This document shows positions 17,660 to 28,512 of a stretch of 64,000 nucleotides of DNA, one piece after another. The stretch's first letter is position 1. Every line of letters begins with the position of its first letter. The notes beneath the pieces were generated by a model. That model was not told the DNA's origin, searched no databases, and saw only the letters and a program-made list of their open reading frames with translations. Made by a program: the position numbers and the translations under genes. This DNA comes from Bacillus sp. EB106-08-02-XG196. GTDB lineage: Bacteria; Bacillota; Bacilli; Bacillales; Cytobacillaceae. The stretch covers positions 1 to 64,000 of the forward strand of contig NZ_JABWSY010000014.1 in assembly GCF_013396335.1 (NCBI RefSeq), in the 5' to 3' direction.

Positions 17660-18955
17660 TTATTGACGTGATTTTTCCCAAGATTCTTGAGCCGTTTTTA
17701 TTGCCTCTTCCCAAGAACCTTCGCCGCTTAAATATTTCTGCATGTTAACAGCTAATACTTCTTCTTGCCAACCGATAGGTGATCCTAAGAATACCCAGCC
17801 AATTGTGTTGCCTTCAGAAGAATATTTGTAAATTTCCTGTGAAAGTGGATCAGCAATCTTCGATGTATCATAACCTTCGTATGCAGGGATAAATTTAAAG
17901 TCTTCCATTACAGCTGTCTTACCTGTATCAGATGTATACATCCAATCTAAGAAGTCCTTAGAAGCTTGTACTACTTTTTCATCACTCTTCTTGTTTACTG
18001 CCCAGTACATTGGAACGCCTACAGGAAGTTTTCCTTCAAATCCTTCAACAGGAATTGGAATCATACCAATATTGTTTTCAGCGTGTTCTGGATCGATATC
18101 TAAGATAGAGTTATAAGTCCAGTTTCCTTGCTGAATCATCGCAACTTTTCCTAATGAGAATAATTGCTCAACTTGTTGAGAATAGTCTAGGCTTAATACA
18201 GGCTGTACAGAGTACTTAGCTTGCAGGTCAAGCATTCTCTTTAATTCTTCTGATTTTGTGAATGGTGCTGATTTTGCATTAAATGCTTCTAGTACACTAT
18301 GGTTGAAATCAGGAGCCATGTAAACGTTCGCTAAGTGATTACCGATTACCCATGTTTCTTTAGCCGCTAGCGCGAATACTGCATCCAGACCAAGCTCTTT
18401 CTTTTTGCTGTCTAATGTTTTAACTGCTTTTTCTAAATCTTCATATGTTTTAATTGCTGCTGGGTCTATACCTGCATCTTTAAAAACTTTTTTATTGTAA
18501 ATATATCCGTAACCTTCTTGGTTAAATGGTAATCCAAGAGTCTCTTCGCCATCCTTAACACTATCAAGTGTACCTTCTAAAGCTGCCTGTGCTGCTTTGG
18601 TTTCTGACATATCTGCCAGCCATTCTCTATAATCTTCAACATCTGACGGACCGCCTACGTTAAAAATGTCCGGTTCATCTCCAGCTGAAAATGCTGACTT
18701 TAATGATGCACCATAGTCATTACCGCCGCCGACTGTTTTTACATTAATATCTACACCAGGGTTTTCATCTTCATACTTCTTTACAAGTTCTTCAAATTGG
18801 TTTTTAAACTCGACCTTAAATTGAAAAACATCAACTGTTACCTTATCCCCTGAATCTGCTTTGTCTTTTTCATCACCAGCTGCACATCCTCCTAATACAA
18901 CACTAGATGCTAAAAGTGTTGATAGAATTCCCGCATAAAACTTTTTACTCTTCAT
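17660..18955 (-). CDS. Sugar ABC transporter substrate-binding lipoprotein
   Basis: This 431-residue extracellular lipoprotein has a signal peptide with lipobox VLGGC (lipidated Cys at about residue 24) and the family 1 extracellular solute-binding fold. It captures the sugar for the two downstream permeases. GGAGGAAA precedes the ATG. The substrate is unknown. The linked GH13 oligo-1,6-glucosidase and ThuA/Gfo-Idh genes suggest an alpha-linked disaccharide or oligosaccharide. Confidence 0.92.
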   Translation of the reverse strand: MKSKKFYAGILSTLLASSVVLGGCAAGDEKDKADSGDKVTVDVFQFKVEFKNQFEELVKKYEDENPGVDINVKTVGGGNDYGASLKSAFSAGDEPDIFNVGGPSDVEDYREWLADMSETKAAQAALEGTLDSVKDGEETLGLPFNQEGYGYIYNKKVFKDAGIDPAAIKTYEDLEKAVKTLDSKKKELGLDAVFALAAKETWVIGNHLANVYMAPDFNHSVLEAFNAKSAPFTKSEELKRMLDLQAKYSVQPVLSLDYSQQVEQLFSLGKVAMIQQGNWTYNSILDIDPEHAENNIGMIPIPVEGFEGKLPVGVPMYWAVNKKSDEKVVQASKDFLDWMYTSDTGKTAVMEDFKFIPAYEGYDTSKIADPLSQEIYKYSSEGNTIGWVFLGSPIGWQEEVLAVNMQKYLSGEGSWEEAIKTAQESWEKSRQ

Positions 18956-19010
18956 TCTTTTTTCCTCCTAAAATGAAAGTCTTTAATTCATTTTTTACTA
19001 TGAATTCGTT

Positions 19011-19144
19011 TGCATAAATTTATGCACAGCCACCTAGAGTAACCGTTTTCAAAACTAGTAATATTATAAAATAAATTGGGAATCCTATATAAATCTAGTA
19101 ATTCACACCAATTTACCAATATAAAAATTTACGAAAACGTTTGC
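19011..19144 (-). promoter_or_regulatory. Promoter region of the ABC operon with operator-like palindromes
   Basis: Upstream of the binding-protein gene lie a perfect 16-bp palindrome TGCATAAATTTATGCA (19011-19026), preceded by TTCGTTTGCA, a TATAAT-like -10 on the minus strand (19063-19068), and GAAAACGTTTGC (19133-19144). The last matches the operator near thuA at 10 of 12 positions. The minus-strand TGCAAACGTTTTCG also fits most of the cre consensus. LacI and CcpA control are both plausible. Confidence 0.5.
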
Positions 19145-19379
19145 ATTAAGTGAATGAATTTATATTAACACAGCATAACTATAATCACAATACTTTTTAA
19201 TAACGAATTTCTTGAAGAACTTTCACCCCAAAAAGAACAATTAGAATTCTTTGTGAAATTACTATTTGCCGTTTATTCTTCCTACACGGTGATATCAACA
19301 TTCCGATATAATAGAGTCATACGTAATTTTGGTTCTTCTCTAATAGAATGTTGTTTTTTGTATACAAATGGACCGTTCC

Positions 19380-19456
19380 TTTCCGCTACAGGTGCTTGCT
19401 TTCCGCGGGGAGGAAGTCGAGCCTCCTCGCGGAAAGCGAAGCACCTGGAGTGGAAA
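19380..19456. repeat. GC-rich long hairpin, Bacillus-type interspersed repeat
   Basis: About 35 bp on each side pair almost fully: TTTCCGCTACAGGTGC with GCACCTGGAGTGGAAA outside, and CTTTCCGCG-GGAGG with CCTCCTCGCGGAAAG inside, closed by AAGTCGAG. It is far more GC-rich than its surroundings. Sequences of this kind occur many times in Bacillus-group genomes as far as I recall. Both strands read open through it for 60-70 codons, but those frames are only the hairpin. No gene lies between 19145 and 19598. Confidence 0.7.
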
Positions 19457-19522
19457 TCAACAGGCCATTGAGCAGGCACGAATTTTTTTAAAACTCGTAG
19501 GTTAGACTCTGATAAAATATAA

Positions 19523-19588
19523 AATTGCCGAGAAAAATACCCTTTCTCGACAATCTGAGGACGATTTCAATATTGAAATCGTCCTTCG
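19523..19588 (-). terminator. Tandem hairpins ending the maltodextrin operon
   Basis: A perfect palindrome AGGACGATTTCAATATTG... (19558-19586) is followed on the minus strand by TTGTCGAGAAA pairing with TTTCTCGGCAA and then TTTTATATTTT. The second hairpin is the likely terminator. Confidence 0.7.
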
Positions 19589-19598
19589 TTTTGTTAAG

Positions 19599-21260
19599 CT
19601 ATTTCATTCGATATACTCGCGCCTCATATGGCTGCAAGTTAACTGTCGTTTCTTGCTCATTCACATCATAGTTACTTAAAATAAGATTGTGAATACCTAC
19701 ACTAATACCTTTAACCTTAACCGGTTTTACAGAAAGGTTTGCTATAACCAGTACCTTATGCTGGTTTAACGTTCTAGTGTAAGCGTAAATCTGTGGATCT
19801 TCAGCCAACAGCAAATCATAAGTGCCATAGGTAAACACTTCATTATCCTTTTTTAACTGAATCATCTTTTTGTAAAAATTCAGTATAGATGTCTCATCTT
19901 TTTTCTGGGATTCAACATTAATACTTTTATAATTTGGGTTCACTTTAATCCATGGACTGCCTGTAGAGAAACCAGCATTTACTTCATCTGACCATTGCAT
20001 TGGAGTCCGAGAATTATCACGGCCTGAAGCCCAAATTACTTCCATGATTTCTTCATGGGAAACTCCTTCTGCTTTTTTCAAACGGTACATATTCTTTGCA
20101 GAAACATCATTATAGTCATCAATAGAATCAAATTGGACATTTGTCATACCAATTTCTTGTCCTTGGTAAATGAAAGGTGTACCCTGCATCAAGAAATAAA
20201 TGGCTGCAAACGCTGTTGCACTTTCGCGCCAGTATTCCTTGTCATTCCCCCAAGTGGAGACCACACGAGCCTTATCATGATTTTCAATGAACAGGGCATT
20301 CCAGCCTTTACCTTCAAGCCCCTTCTGCCAGCGAGATAAAACATCTTTCAGTTCAATAATATTAAGTTCTTTTTTCACTTCTGCATCCCAAAGATTAAGG
20401 TGCTCAAATTGAAAAACCATATTGAATTTACCGTGCTTTTCTCCGACCCACTGATCAACATCAGCTGCATCGTCTACCGTTACACCATTCGCTTCGCCTA
20501 CAGTCATGATGTCATATTTCGAGAAAGTCTCTTCCTTTAACTCTTCCAAAAACGTATGAATTCCATCAACATTCATCATCTTATCAAAACAAGGAACATA
20601 GTTTAACCCTTTAGGATTTGGCATGTCCTCTAGTCCATCTTCTTTTTTAATATGGCTGATAGCATCTACACGGAATCCGTCGATACCTTTATCAAGCCAC
20701 CAATTCACCATGTCATAAAGTGATTGTCGAACCTCTTTATTCTCCCAATTAAGATCGGGCTGCTTTTTCGAAAAAATATGCAAAAAGTATTGGCCGGTTT
20801 CTTTATCATACTCCCAAGCAGAACCGCCAAAAATACTCTCCCAATTATTCGGCTCTTTCCCATCTTTACCGTCTCTCCAAATATACCAGTCCCGCTTTGG
20901 ACTTTCCTTACCGGAGCGAGATTCAATAAACCATTGGTGCTCATCACTCGTATGATTGATCACTAAATCTAGAATCAGTTTCATGCCGCGTTGGTGTGTC
21001 TCATGTAACAGCTGGTCAAAATCAGCCATGGTCCCGAATTCCTTCATTGTTTCTTGATAATCACTAATGTCATACCCATTATCATCATTCGGTGATTGAT
21101 ACATTGGACAAATCCAAATTACATCAATTCCCAACTCTTGTAAATAATCTAACTTAGAAATAATTCCTTGAATATCACCTATTCCATCCCCGTTCGAATC
21201 CATAAAGCTGCGGGGATACACTTGATAGGCAACTGCTTCTTTCCACCATATTTTTTTCAT
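19599..21260 (-). CDS. malL: GH13_31 alpha-glucosidase (maltodextrin operon)
   Basis: This 553-residue cytoplasmic glucosidase has the nucleophile Asp199 in GFRVDA, the acid/base Glu in TVGEAN and the third Asp in ENHDKAR. Unlike the paralogue at 8180-9868, residue 200 is Ala, which fits better with alpha-1,4 substrates such as maltose. The ATG at 21258-21260 overlaps the TGA of the LacI gene (ATGA), and AAAGGA lies in the upstream gene's end, so translation is probably coupled. It ends the mdxE-mdxF-mdxG-lacI-glucosidase operon. The symbol malL is by analogy with B. subtilis. Confidence 0.88.
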   Translation of the reverse strand: MKKIWWKEAVAYQVYPRSFMDSNGDGIGDIQGIISKLDYLQELGIDVIWICPMYQSPNDDNGYDISDYQETMKEFGTMADFDQLLHETHQRGMKLILDLVINHTSDEHQWFIESRSGKESPKRDWYIWRDGKDGKEPNNWESIFGGSAWEYDKETGQYFLHIFSKKQPDLNWENKEVRQSLYDMVNWWLDKGIDGFRVDAISHIKKEDGLEDMPNPKGLNYVPCFDKMMNVDGIHTFLEELKEETFSKYDIMTVGEANGVTVDDAADVDQWVGEKHGKFNMVFQFEHLNLWDAEVKKELNIIELKDVLSRWQKGLEGKGWNALFIENHDKARVVSTWGNDKEYWRESATAFAAIYFLMQGTPFIYQGQEIGMTNVQFDSIDDYNDVSAKNMYRLKKAEGVSHEEIMEVIWASGRDNSRTPMQWSDEVNAGFSTGSPWIKVNPNYKSINVESQKKDETSILNFYKKMIQLKKDNEVFTYGTYDLLLAEDPQIYAYTRTLNQHKVLVIANLSVKPVKVKGISVGIHNLILSNYDVNEQETTVNLQPYEARVYRMK

Positions 21261-22306
21261 GTTATGTCCTTTCCAATCCCATCTGGATTTGGCTTTGTGC
21301 ATGATGAACGTTCAATTATTTGATGAGAAATGATTAAGCGTTTAGTAGGCTCATTGTTGTTTTCCACCATAACGATTAAATTTTTCGATGCCTGATAGCC
21401 AAGTTCAAATATATTGATATCCACTGAGGTCAGAGGCGGTCTCGCCAATTCTGCAAGCAGCACATTATTAAAGCTGACAATAGATACGTCATCTGGTACT
21501 TTAATTCCGAGTTCATCCAGTTTATTGAGAACACCTAAAGCCATAAAATCATCAGCCACAACCAGGGCTGTAGGCGGCTGCTCAAGTGCCATTAATTCAC
21601 GGACAGCTCCTTGACCACCTTCTCTTAAAAACTCTTCATGAATCATATATTCGTTGATAATAGTAAGATCAGCATTTTGCAAAGCTTGTTGATAACCCGC
21701 AATACGATCGACTGTGACCATAAGCTCTGCACTTCCGCCGATAAAACCAATTTTCTCGTGTCCATGGCCTATTAAATACTCCGTTGCTTCTTTCCCTGCA
21801 CGGACGTTATCATTATCAACATGAGTAATTTCCTCAATATCTGTATAAGGTTTCCCAATAAGAACAAAAGGAAACCTCTGCTCCTTAAGATAAGATATAA
21901 CCGGATCATCAACATTAGAATAAAGAAGTATAACCCCGTCAACTCTTTTCCCTTGCACCATTTGAATCACGGCATCAAGCACTTCTTTTTTTGATTTTCC
22001 CGTTGACATATGCAAGGCATAATTTTTCTCTTGTGCTCCTTCGCTGATTCCCTGCAATACTGTAGGGAAAAAGGGATTTTGAAATCCAACATCCTTAGAA
22101 CTCGGCATAACAAGGCCCAACACCTTAGTGGATTGGCTTGCTAGATTTCTTGCATTAAAATTCGGATGGTAGCCAAGCTGCTCCATTGCTTTTTTCACTT
22201 TACGCTTCGTTTCTTCACTAATTCTAGAGCTGTCTGCGATTACTCTAGAAACCGTTGATGGAGCAACATTCGCAAGCATTGCTACATCCTTAATGGTTAC
22301 TGCCAT
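21257..22306 (-). CDS. LacI-family regulator of the maltodextrin operon (MdxR/MalR type)
   Basis: This 349-residue repressor has the HTH TIKDVAMLANVAPSTVSRV at residues 4-22 and an effector-binding domain. The ATG at 22304-22306 follows an AGAGGGG site; six more residues from an upstream TTG are less likely. It lies inside the operon it probably controls, after mdxG and coupled to the glucosidase. The likely operator is the palindrome at 25995-26012 in front of mdxE. Confidence 0.9.
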   Translation of the reverse strand: MAVTIKDVAMLANVAPSTVSRVIADSSRISEETKRKVKKAMEQLGYHPNFNARNLASQSTKVLGLVMPSSKDVGFQNPFFPTVLQGISEGAQEKNYALHMSTGKSKKEVLDAVIQMVQGKRVDGVILLYSNVDDPVISYLKEQRFPFVLIGKPYTDIEEITHVDNDNVRAGKEATEYLIGHGHEKIGFIGGSAELMVTVDRIAGYQQALQNADLTIINEYMIHEEFLREGGQGAVRELMALEQPPTALVVADDFMALGVLNKLDELGIKVPDDVSIVSFNNVLLAELARPPLTSVDINIFELGYQASKNLIVMVENNNEPTKRLIISHQIIERSSCTKPNPDGIGKDIT

Positions 22307-22386
22307 ATTCCTGACCCCTCTCAAAGGGTTTTTGTTTTTATTATAGTAGAAAAAGGTTTTTATTTTCTACCCCTCTTGTTCCAGCC

Positions 22387-23223
22387 TTAGCCTTTTGTTC
22401 CGCCAGCCGTTAAACCTGACACAAAGAAGCGTTGGAAAGACAAGAATAGAATTGCAATTGGGACTGCAATTAGAACAGCACCTGCTGCGAACGTGGTGAA
22501 TTCAGCTCCAAACTGCTTTGCCACCATTTCATATAAACCAACAGCCAAGGTGTAATTTTCTTCTGTCCTAAGTAAAATACTAGCGATAATAAAATCAGCA
22601 AATGGTGCAATGAACGAAAATAGGGCTACAACTGCAAGAATAGGTGTGGCAAGCGGCATAACAATTTGGAAAAAGATTCGTAAATGTCCCGCTCCATCAA
22701 TTTTTGCAGATTCGTCCAATTCCTTTGGAATCGTGTCTAAATATCCCTTCATTAACCAGGTGTTCATCGGTATTTGTCCACCGACATATACAAGGATTAA
22801 ACCTAAATGTGTATCGATTACTTTCGTTAAAGTCGCCAAAATATAAATCGCTATTAATGCAGCAAAGTTAGGGATCATTTGCAAAATTAAAAAGGTCATC
22901 AACCCATTTTTACGCCCCACAAATCGATATCGTGAGAAAGAGTACGCCGTGAAGCTTACTAAAATGACTGTGAAAATCATAGTTAGAATACTAACCTTTA
23001 GAGAATTGATATACCAAAAAATATAGTTACTTTGATTGGTATCAAATAACTCTTTGTAATGGGCTAATGTTGCATTCTTTGGAATGATACTTGATCCAGA
23101 TAAACTTTGTCCTGGGTTAAACGATGACCCGATGATCCATGCGAGTGGATATAGGATAATAACAAACATAATTAGGACAACTAAATACGTAAGGGTGAGT
23201 CTTGCAAAATTTTGTTTTTTCAT
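22387..23223 (-). CDS. mdxG: Maltodextrin ABC permease, MalG/MdxG type
   Basis: This 278-residue permease has about six membrane helices and the EAA-type loop ESAKIDGAGHLRIFFQIVMP near residue 190. It partners with MdxF, whose stop lies one base before this ATG, with AGAGGAT as binding site in the end of mdxF. It imports maltodextrins together with MdxE and a shared ATPase not present here. Confidence 0.9.
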   Translation of the reverse strand: MKKQNFARLTLTYLVVLIMFVIILYPLAWIIGSSFNPGQSLSGSSIIPKNATLAHYKELFDTNQSNYIFWYINSLKVSILTMIFTVILVSFTAYSFSRYRFVGRKNGLMTFLILQMIPNFAALIAIYILATLTKVIDTHLGLILVYVGGQIPMNTWLMKGYLDTIPKELDESAKIDGAGHLRIFFQIVMPLATPILAVVALFSFIAPFADFIIASILLRTEENYTLAVGLYEMVAKQFGAEFTTFAAGAVLIAVPIAILFLSFQRFFVSGLTAGGTKG

Positions 23224-23224
23224 A

Positions 23225-24511
23225 TTACATCATATCCTCTTCTTGGAATGATTTTGTTCTTTTAAACTGCCAGATGGCAACTGTTATAACAATAATCGAT
23301 AACAGCATGGTTAACGTCGCTGCCTTTGAGTATTGCGCTGAAGTCATAGTCAGGCGGTAAATCCAAGAAATTAAGATATCTGTTCCGCCGGCGTTTTGGC
23401 CAGTTATCGCTGGTCCGCCGCCATTAAATAAATAAATGATATTAAAATTGTTAAAATTAAACGTATATTGTGTAATTAAAACCGGTGCAATTGCGTATAA
23501 AACAAGCGGCAATGTGATGTTTTTAAACTTTTGGAAATTGGATGCACCGTCAACCGTAGCGGCTTCATAAAGATCCTGTGAAATGGACTGCAGGACACCT
23601 GTGGTCATTGCGAAAATGAATGGGAAGCCAAGCCAGGTTTGCATAAGTATAAGTGCTATTCTTGTGAATATCGGCTCTGTCATCCAGGGGAGACCTTCAA
23701 TACCGAAGAGCCCTAGAATGTCTCTGTTAATCGCACCAAATGATTCATTGAACATTCCTGCAAAAACAAGAATAGAAACGAATGCCGGTACTGCCCAAGG
23801 CAGAATAAAGACGGTACGGATAATTGCTTTTCCTTTCAAATCCTTTTGATTAACGATAATGGCTAGGAATATCCCCAATGCTACTTGGAAGGTAGTTGCA
23901 ACGAAGGTCCAAACCAAGGTCCAAGATAAAACGGAGAAGAAGGTTTGACGCCACATATCAACCTTAAAGATCTCAACAAAGTTTTTAAATAATACCCAAT
24001 CCACAAGCTTAGCAGGCGGAGAATGATAAAGGTCGTAATTTGTGAATGCCAGTAATAATACGAATAGAATCGGAAAAACAACTACGAAAACAAGCAATAA
24101 AAATCCAGGAGACATGATTAAATAAGGAAAACCATTATCAATAAGATTTCTATATTGTTCCTTTACAGTACTAATAGGTTCATGATTATCGCGACTTGCC
24201 CCTACCTTATAGGCATCTCGGAGGTTAAATAAATAAAAACCAATCCCAAATACTAAAACAATAAGTGCTAGAATTCCGTAAACCAATAAGAAAATAGAAT
24301 GATCTGTAAATGCAATTTCCCCCAATGTAACTAAACCCCATAATCCTATGTTTAATAAATCATAGAAAACATAGAAAAAAGCTGCACTCATAATGAGAAA
24401 GGAGGCTCCTTTTAAAAACTGTTTGTTATAAAGCTGTCCTAACCCAGGAATAACGGAAAGAATCAATGCTTTCTTACGGTGACTGGCTGTATAGGATAAA
24501 TCTTTAGACAT
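23225..24511 (-). CDS. mdxF: Maltodextrin ABC permease, MalF/MdxF type
   Basis: This 428-residue permease is longer than the MalF-type protein at 16587-17447 because of an N-terminal extension with three extra hydrophobic helices (about 15-105), as in MdxF proteins. The EAA loop is at YEAATVDGASNFQKFKNITLP. AAAGGGGAG lies upstream of the ATG. It follows mdxE after 150 bp that hold two hairpins. Confidence 0.9.
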   Translation of the reverse strand: MSKDLSYTASHRKKALILSVIPGLGQLYNKQFLKGASFLIMSAAFFYVFYDLLNIGLWGLVTLGEIAFTDHSIFLLVYGILALIVLVFGIGFYLFNLRDAYKVGASRDNHEPISTVKEQYRNLIDNGFPYLIMSPGFLLLVFVVVFPILFVLLLAFTNYDLYHSPPAKLVDWVLFKNFVEIFKVDMWRQTFFSVLSWTLVWTFVATTFQVALGIFLAIIVNQKDLKGKAIIRTVFILPWAVPAFVSILVFAGMFNESFGAINRDILGLFGIEGLPWMTEPIFTRIALILMQTWLGFPFIFAMTTGVLQSISQDLYEAATVDGASNFQKFKNITLPLVLYAIAPVLITQYTFNFNNFNIIYLFNGGGPAITGQNAGGTDILISWIYRLTMTSAQYSKAATLTMLLSIIVITVAIWQFKRTKSFQEEDMM

Positions 24512-24550
24512 CCTAAACTCCCCTTTCTAATGTCATTTTATAAGCTTCAA

Positions 24551-24644
24551 TGCTTTATCAAGGAAAAGATTTATTTTTCCTTCATAAAGCAGCAAAACCA
24601 CTATAATTTTTCGGCAGTACCCCAAACTCTCTGAGGTACTGCCG
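24551..24644 (-). other. Two intercistronic stem-loops between mdxE and mdxF
   Basis: The first (24551-24593) pairs TGCTTTAT and AAGGAAAA with TTTTCCTT and ATAAAGCA. The second (24612-24644) pairs CGGCAGTACC with GGTACTGCCG. Neither has a strong minus-strand T tract. They may protect the mdxE message and reduce readthrough into mdxF. Confidence 0.6.
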
Positions 24645-24661
24645 ATTTATCTATTAAACTA

Positions 24662-25927
24662 CTACTTTGTAGAGGCAATATTGGCTTTTATTTGTTCAAC
24701 AGCAGAATCAAGAGCTGCCTTTGGTTCTGTTTTACCAGTTACAACTGTTTGCAGTGATTTGGCCATTGGATCCCAAACCTGACCCATTTCTGGAATGTTT
24801 GGCATTGGAAGAGCATATTGTGATTGCTCAGCAACTGCCTTTGCACCTTCATTTTCCTTGATTGCCGGATCATCAACTAAAGCTGTATTTGTTGGAACTT
24901 CAGCAGTTTGTTCAAAACGGTATTTCGCGTTTTCATCATTCGTAATAAACTCTAAGAATTTAGCAGCCCATTCTTGGTTTTTAGAGTAAGCAGATACATG
25001 CCATCCTTTAACACCCATAAATGTTTTTACATGGTCGCCGTTTGGAAGAGTTGGAAGAGCTGCAACACCGATATTAATACCAGCATCTTTGTATGGCTGG
25101 AAGGACCATGGTCCGTTCATAACAGCAGCCACTTTACCTTCTGTGAAAAGACCGTCCATTGCAGATCCGCCATTTTCACCGATGATACCATTAGGGAATA
25201 ATCCTTCTGAGTACCATTTTTGGATATATTCAGTACCTTCAACAGCACCTTTGTTATTTAAGCCGATGTCTGCAGGATCAAGCGTTCCACCGTTATTATT
25301 GAAAACATATCCTCCCATACCGCCGATGATTCCATAAGCGAAATAGAAGTTATCCCAAAGTCCTAAGAAACCGAACTTTCCATCTTTCGTGAAATCTTTT
25401 GAGAATGCGTAAAGCTCATCCATTGTCTTTGGAGCTTCCTTCATTAAATCTTTATTGTAAACAAATACTGGTGTCTCAGAGGACTTTGGAAGTCCATAAA
25501 CTTTCCCATCATATGTTTGTGCATCAATAGATGATTGCGAGAATTTATCCGTAACTTCTTTATCTAATTTAAGTTCTGCAAGAAGCCCTTCTGTTACCAC
25601 TTGACCAATTTGATCGTGAGGTAATGTTACGATATCTGGGCCAGTCCCGGCTGGGCCGTCAAGTCGCAGCTGATCGCGCATTTTTGTTGCCATTTCAACT
25701 TCTTTATACTCAATTTTAATTCCATATTCTTTTTCGAAATCAGCTGCTACCTTTTCTAACCAGCCTGATTTATCTTTATCTTCCCAAACTACTAGTTTTT
25801 CTGGTTTTACTGTTTCTTCCTTTTTCCCAGTGTCATTCGTGCCTGCTGTTTCTCTTTTTGGTCCGCAAGCTGAAAGAACACCTAACACTAAAACAACCAT
25901 CATGAAAATCGAAAGTGCTTTTTTCAT
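24662..25927 (-). CDS. mdxE: Maltodextrin-binding lipoprotein
   Basis: This 421-residue lipoprotein starts at the ATG 25925-25927 (MKKALSIFMMVV), with AGGAGGAGAAAAA in front. A longer frame of 22 residues lacks a binding site. The lipobox is VLSACG with Cys at about 21. The mature part is a MalE-like solute-binding protein (LVVWEDKDKSGWLEKVAADFEKEYG region, cut here for length). It feeds MdxF and MdxG. It is the first gene of the operon under the promoter at 26023-26050. Confidence 0.93.
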   Translation of the reverse strand: MKKALSIFMMVVLVLGVLSACGPKRETAGTNDTGKKEETVKPEKLVVWEDKDKSGWLEKVAADFEKEYGIKIEYKEVEMATKMRDQLRLDGPAGTGPDIVTLPHDQIGQVVTEGLLAELKLDKEVTDKFSQSSIDAQTYDGKVYGLPKSSETPVFVYNKDLMKEAPKTMDELYAFSKDFTKDGKFGFLGLWDNFYFAYGIIGGMGGYVFNNNGGTLDPADIGLNNKGAVEGTEYIQKWYSEGLFPNGIIGENGGSAMDGLFTEGKVAAVMNGPWSFQPYKDAGINIGVAALPTLPNGDHVKTFMGVKGWHVSAYSKNQEWAAKFLEFITNDENAKYRFEQTAEVPTNTALVDDPAIKENEGAKAVAEQSQYALPMPNIPEMGQVWDPMAKSLQTVVTGKTEPKAALDSAVEQIKANIASTK

Positions 25928-25978
25928 TTTTTCTCCTCCTGTAATTTGAATAGGAAACATGCACATCGCACAAGTATT

Positions 25979-26050
25979 CGTTAGCGTTTTCATTTGCGAA
26001 AGCGTTTGCGCAACATAATTTCATTATAAGCCCATTTTTCAATTTTACAA
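25979..26050 (-). promoter_or_regulatory. mdxE promoter with LacI operator and cre-like sites
   Basis: On the minus strand TTGTAA (26045-26050), a 16-bp spacer and TATAAT (26023-26028) form a promoter. Just downstream lie the near-palindrome TGCGAAAGCGTTTGCGCA (25995-26012) and TGAAAACGCTAACG (25979-25992), which fits the CcpA cre consensus except at the last base. Position after the -10 suggests repression by LacI and by CcpA in glucose. Confidence 0.7.
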
Positions 26051-26129
26051 CTACTTTTTTATAAGCTCGTTCATAAATTTCCAGAATTCCAATATACTCA
26101 GGTGACTCAACAATCTTATTTTTATACTA

Positions 26130-26158
26130 TTGACAAGCTTATACGGGTGCAATAACCT
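26130..26158 (+). promoter_or_regulatory. Candidate promoter of the GH13_20 gene
   Basis: TTGACA (26130-26135) and TAACCT (26153-26158) are 17 bp apart. The -10 is weak. A second copy of the operator-like GCGTTTGCGCAA occurs inside the first codons of the gene (26240-26252), so the LacI protein may also repress this gene. Confidence 0.5.
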
Positions 26159-26166
26159 TTAAATAA

Positions 26167-27951
<1,785 letters not shown>

Positions 27952-27989
27952 AGGCAGTGTTAAAGCTGAATGATGATTTCTACTGTGTT

Positions 27990-28195
27990 TGGAAAATAAG
28001 CGGAGAATTTCCGGTTAAATTGGGAAATAGCCATTTTTACCTCCATAATAAGCGGAGGTTTTCCGCTTATGGTATCCAAAATCATTGGATTTTTTCTTAT
28101 TTAAAGCAGTTAACCGGAATATTTCCGCTTATATCGGCTTCTAAAGGTTCCTTTATCTACAATAGCCGGAAATTCTCCGCCTATGAATGATCAAC
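27990..28195. repeat. Cluster of short palindromes of the TAAGCGGA/TCCGCTTA family
   Basis: Four hairpin-like units follow one another, the clearest being ATAAGCGGA-N5-TCCGCTTAT at 28048-28070. Others are variants with CCGG in place of GCGG. Related units occur at 61.08-61.26 kb and beside 7.9 and 8.12 kb. The remainder of 27952-28512 has no gene apart from two terminators. Confidence 0.65.
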
Positions 28196-28236
28196 CTTAC
28201 ACGAAAATCAACAATGAATAAAAACACAGCCTAAGT

Positions 28237-28281
28237 AAAAAGGAAAGAGCTCTAGCAGCCCTTTCCTTTTATATTTTTTTC
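28237..28281 (+). terminator. Terminator downstream of the GH13_20 gene
   Basis: AAAGGAAAG-A-GC pairs with GC-C-CTTTCCTTT and is followed by a T-rich run. Confidence 0.7.
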
Positions 28282-28466
28282 TGTGTTAAATTGGGCTGTT
28301 GATCTGTGCTCCAGGCGCTTCCTTTGTCGAGCCAAAATTCTATCATTTGGTAGACTTTTATGGCAACAAATATTTTAGTTTGCGGCCATTCGTATCACAT
28401 AAATGGATACGTATTTCATAATAGGTATAGTGTTGTTCCTGAGCAATACAGATGTCTGGAATAATA

Positions 28467-28501
28467 GAAAAAAGAGGAATGAAAGCTTTCCCTCTTTTGG
28501 T
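28467..28501 (-). terminator. Terminator of the GDPD gene
   Basis: On the minus strand AAAAGAGG pairs with CCTCTTTT, and six T residues follow, directly after the GDPD stop. Confidence 0.8.
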
Positions 28502-28512
28502 GATAGTTTGTC

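Noticed and set aside
19253..19479. Two overlapping ORFs of 65-72 codons on opposite strands
   Set aside because: They are the coding shadow of a long GC-rich hairpin and carry no binding site.
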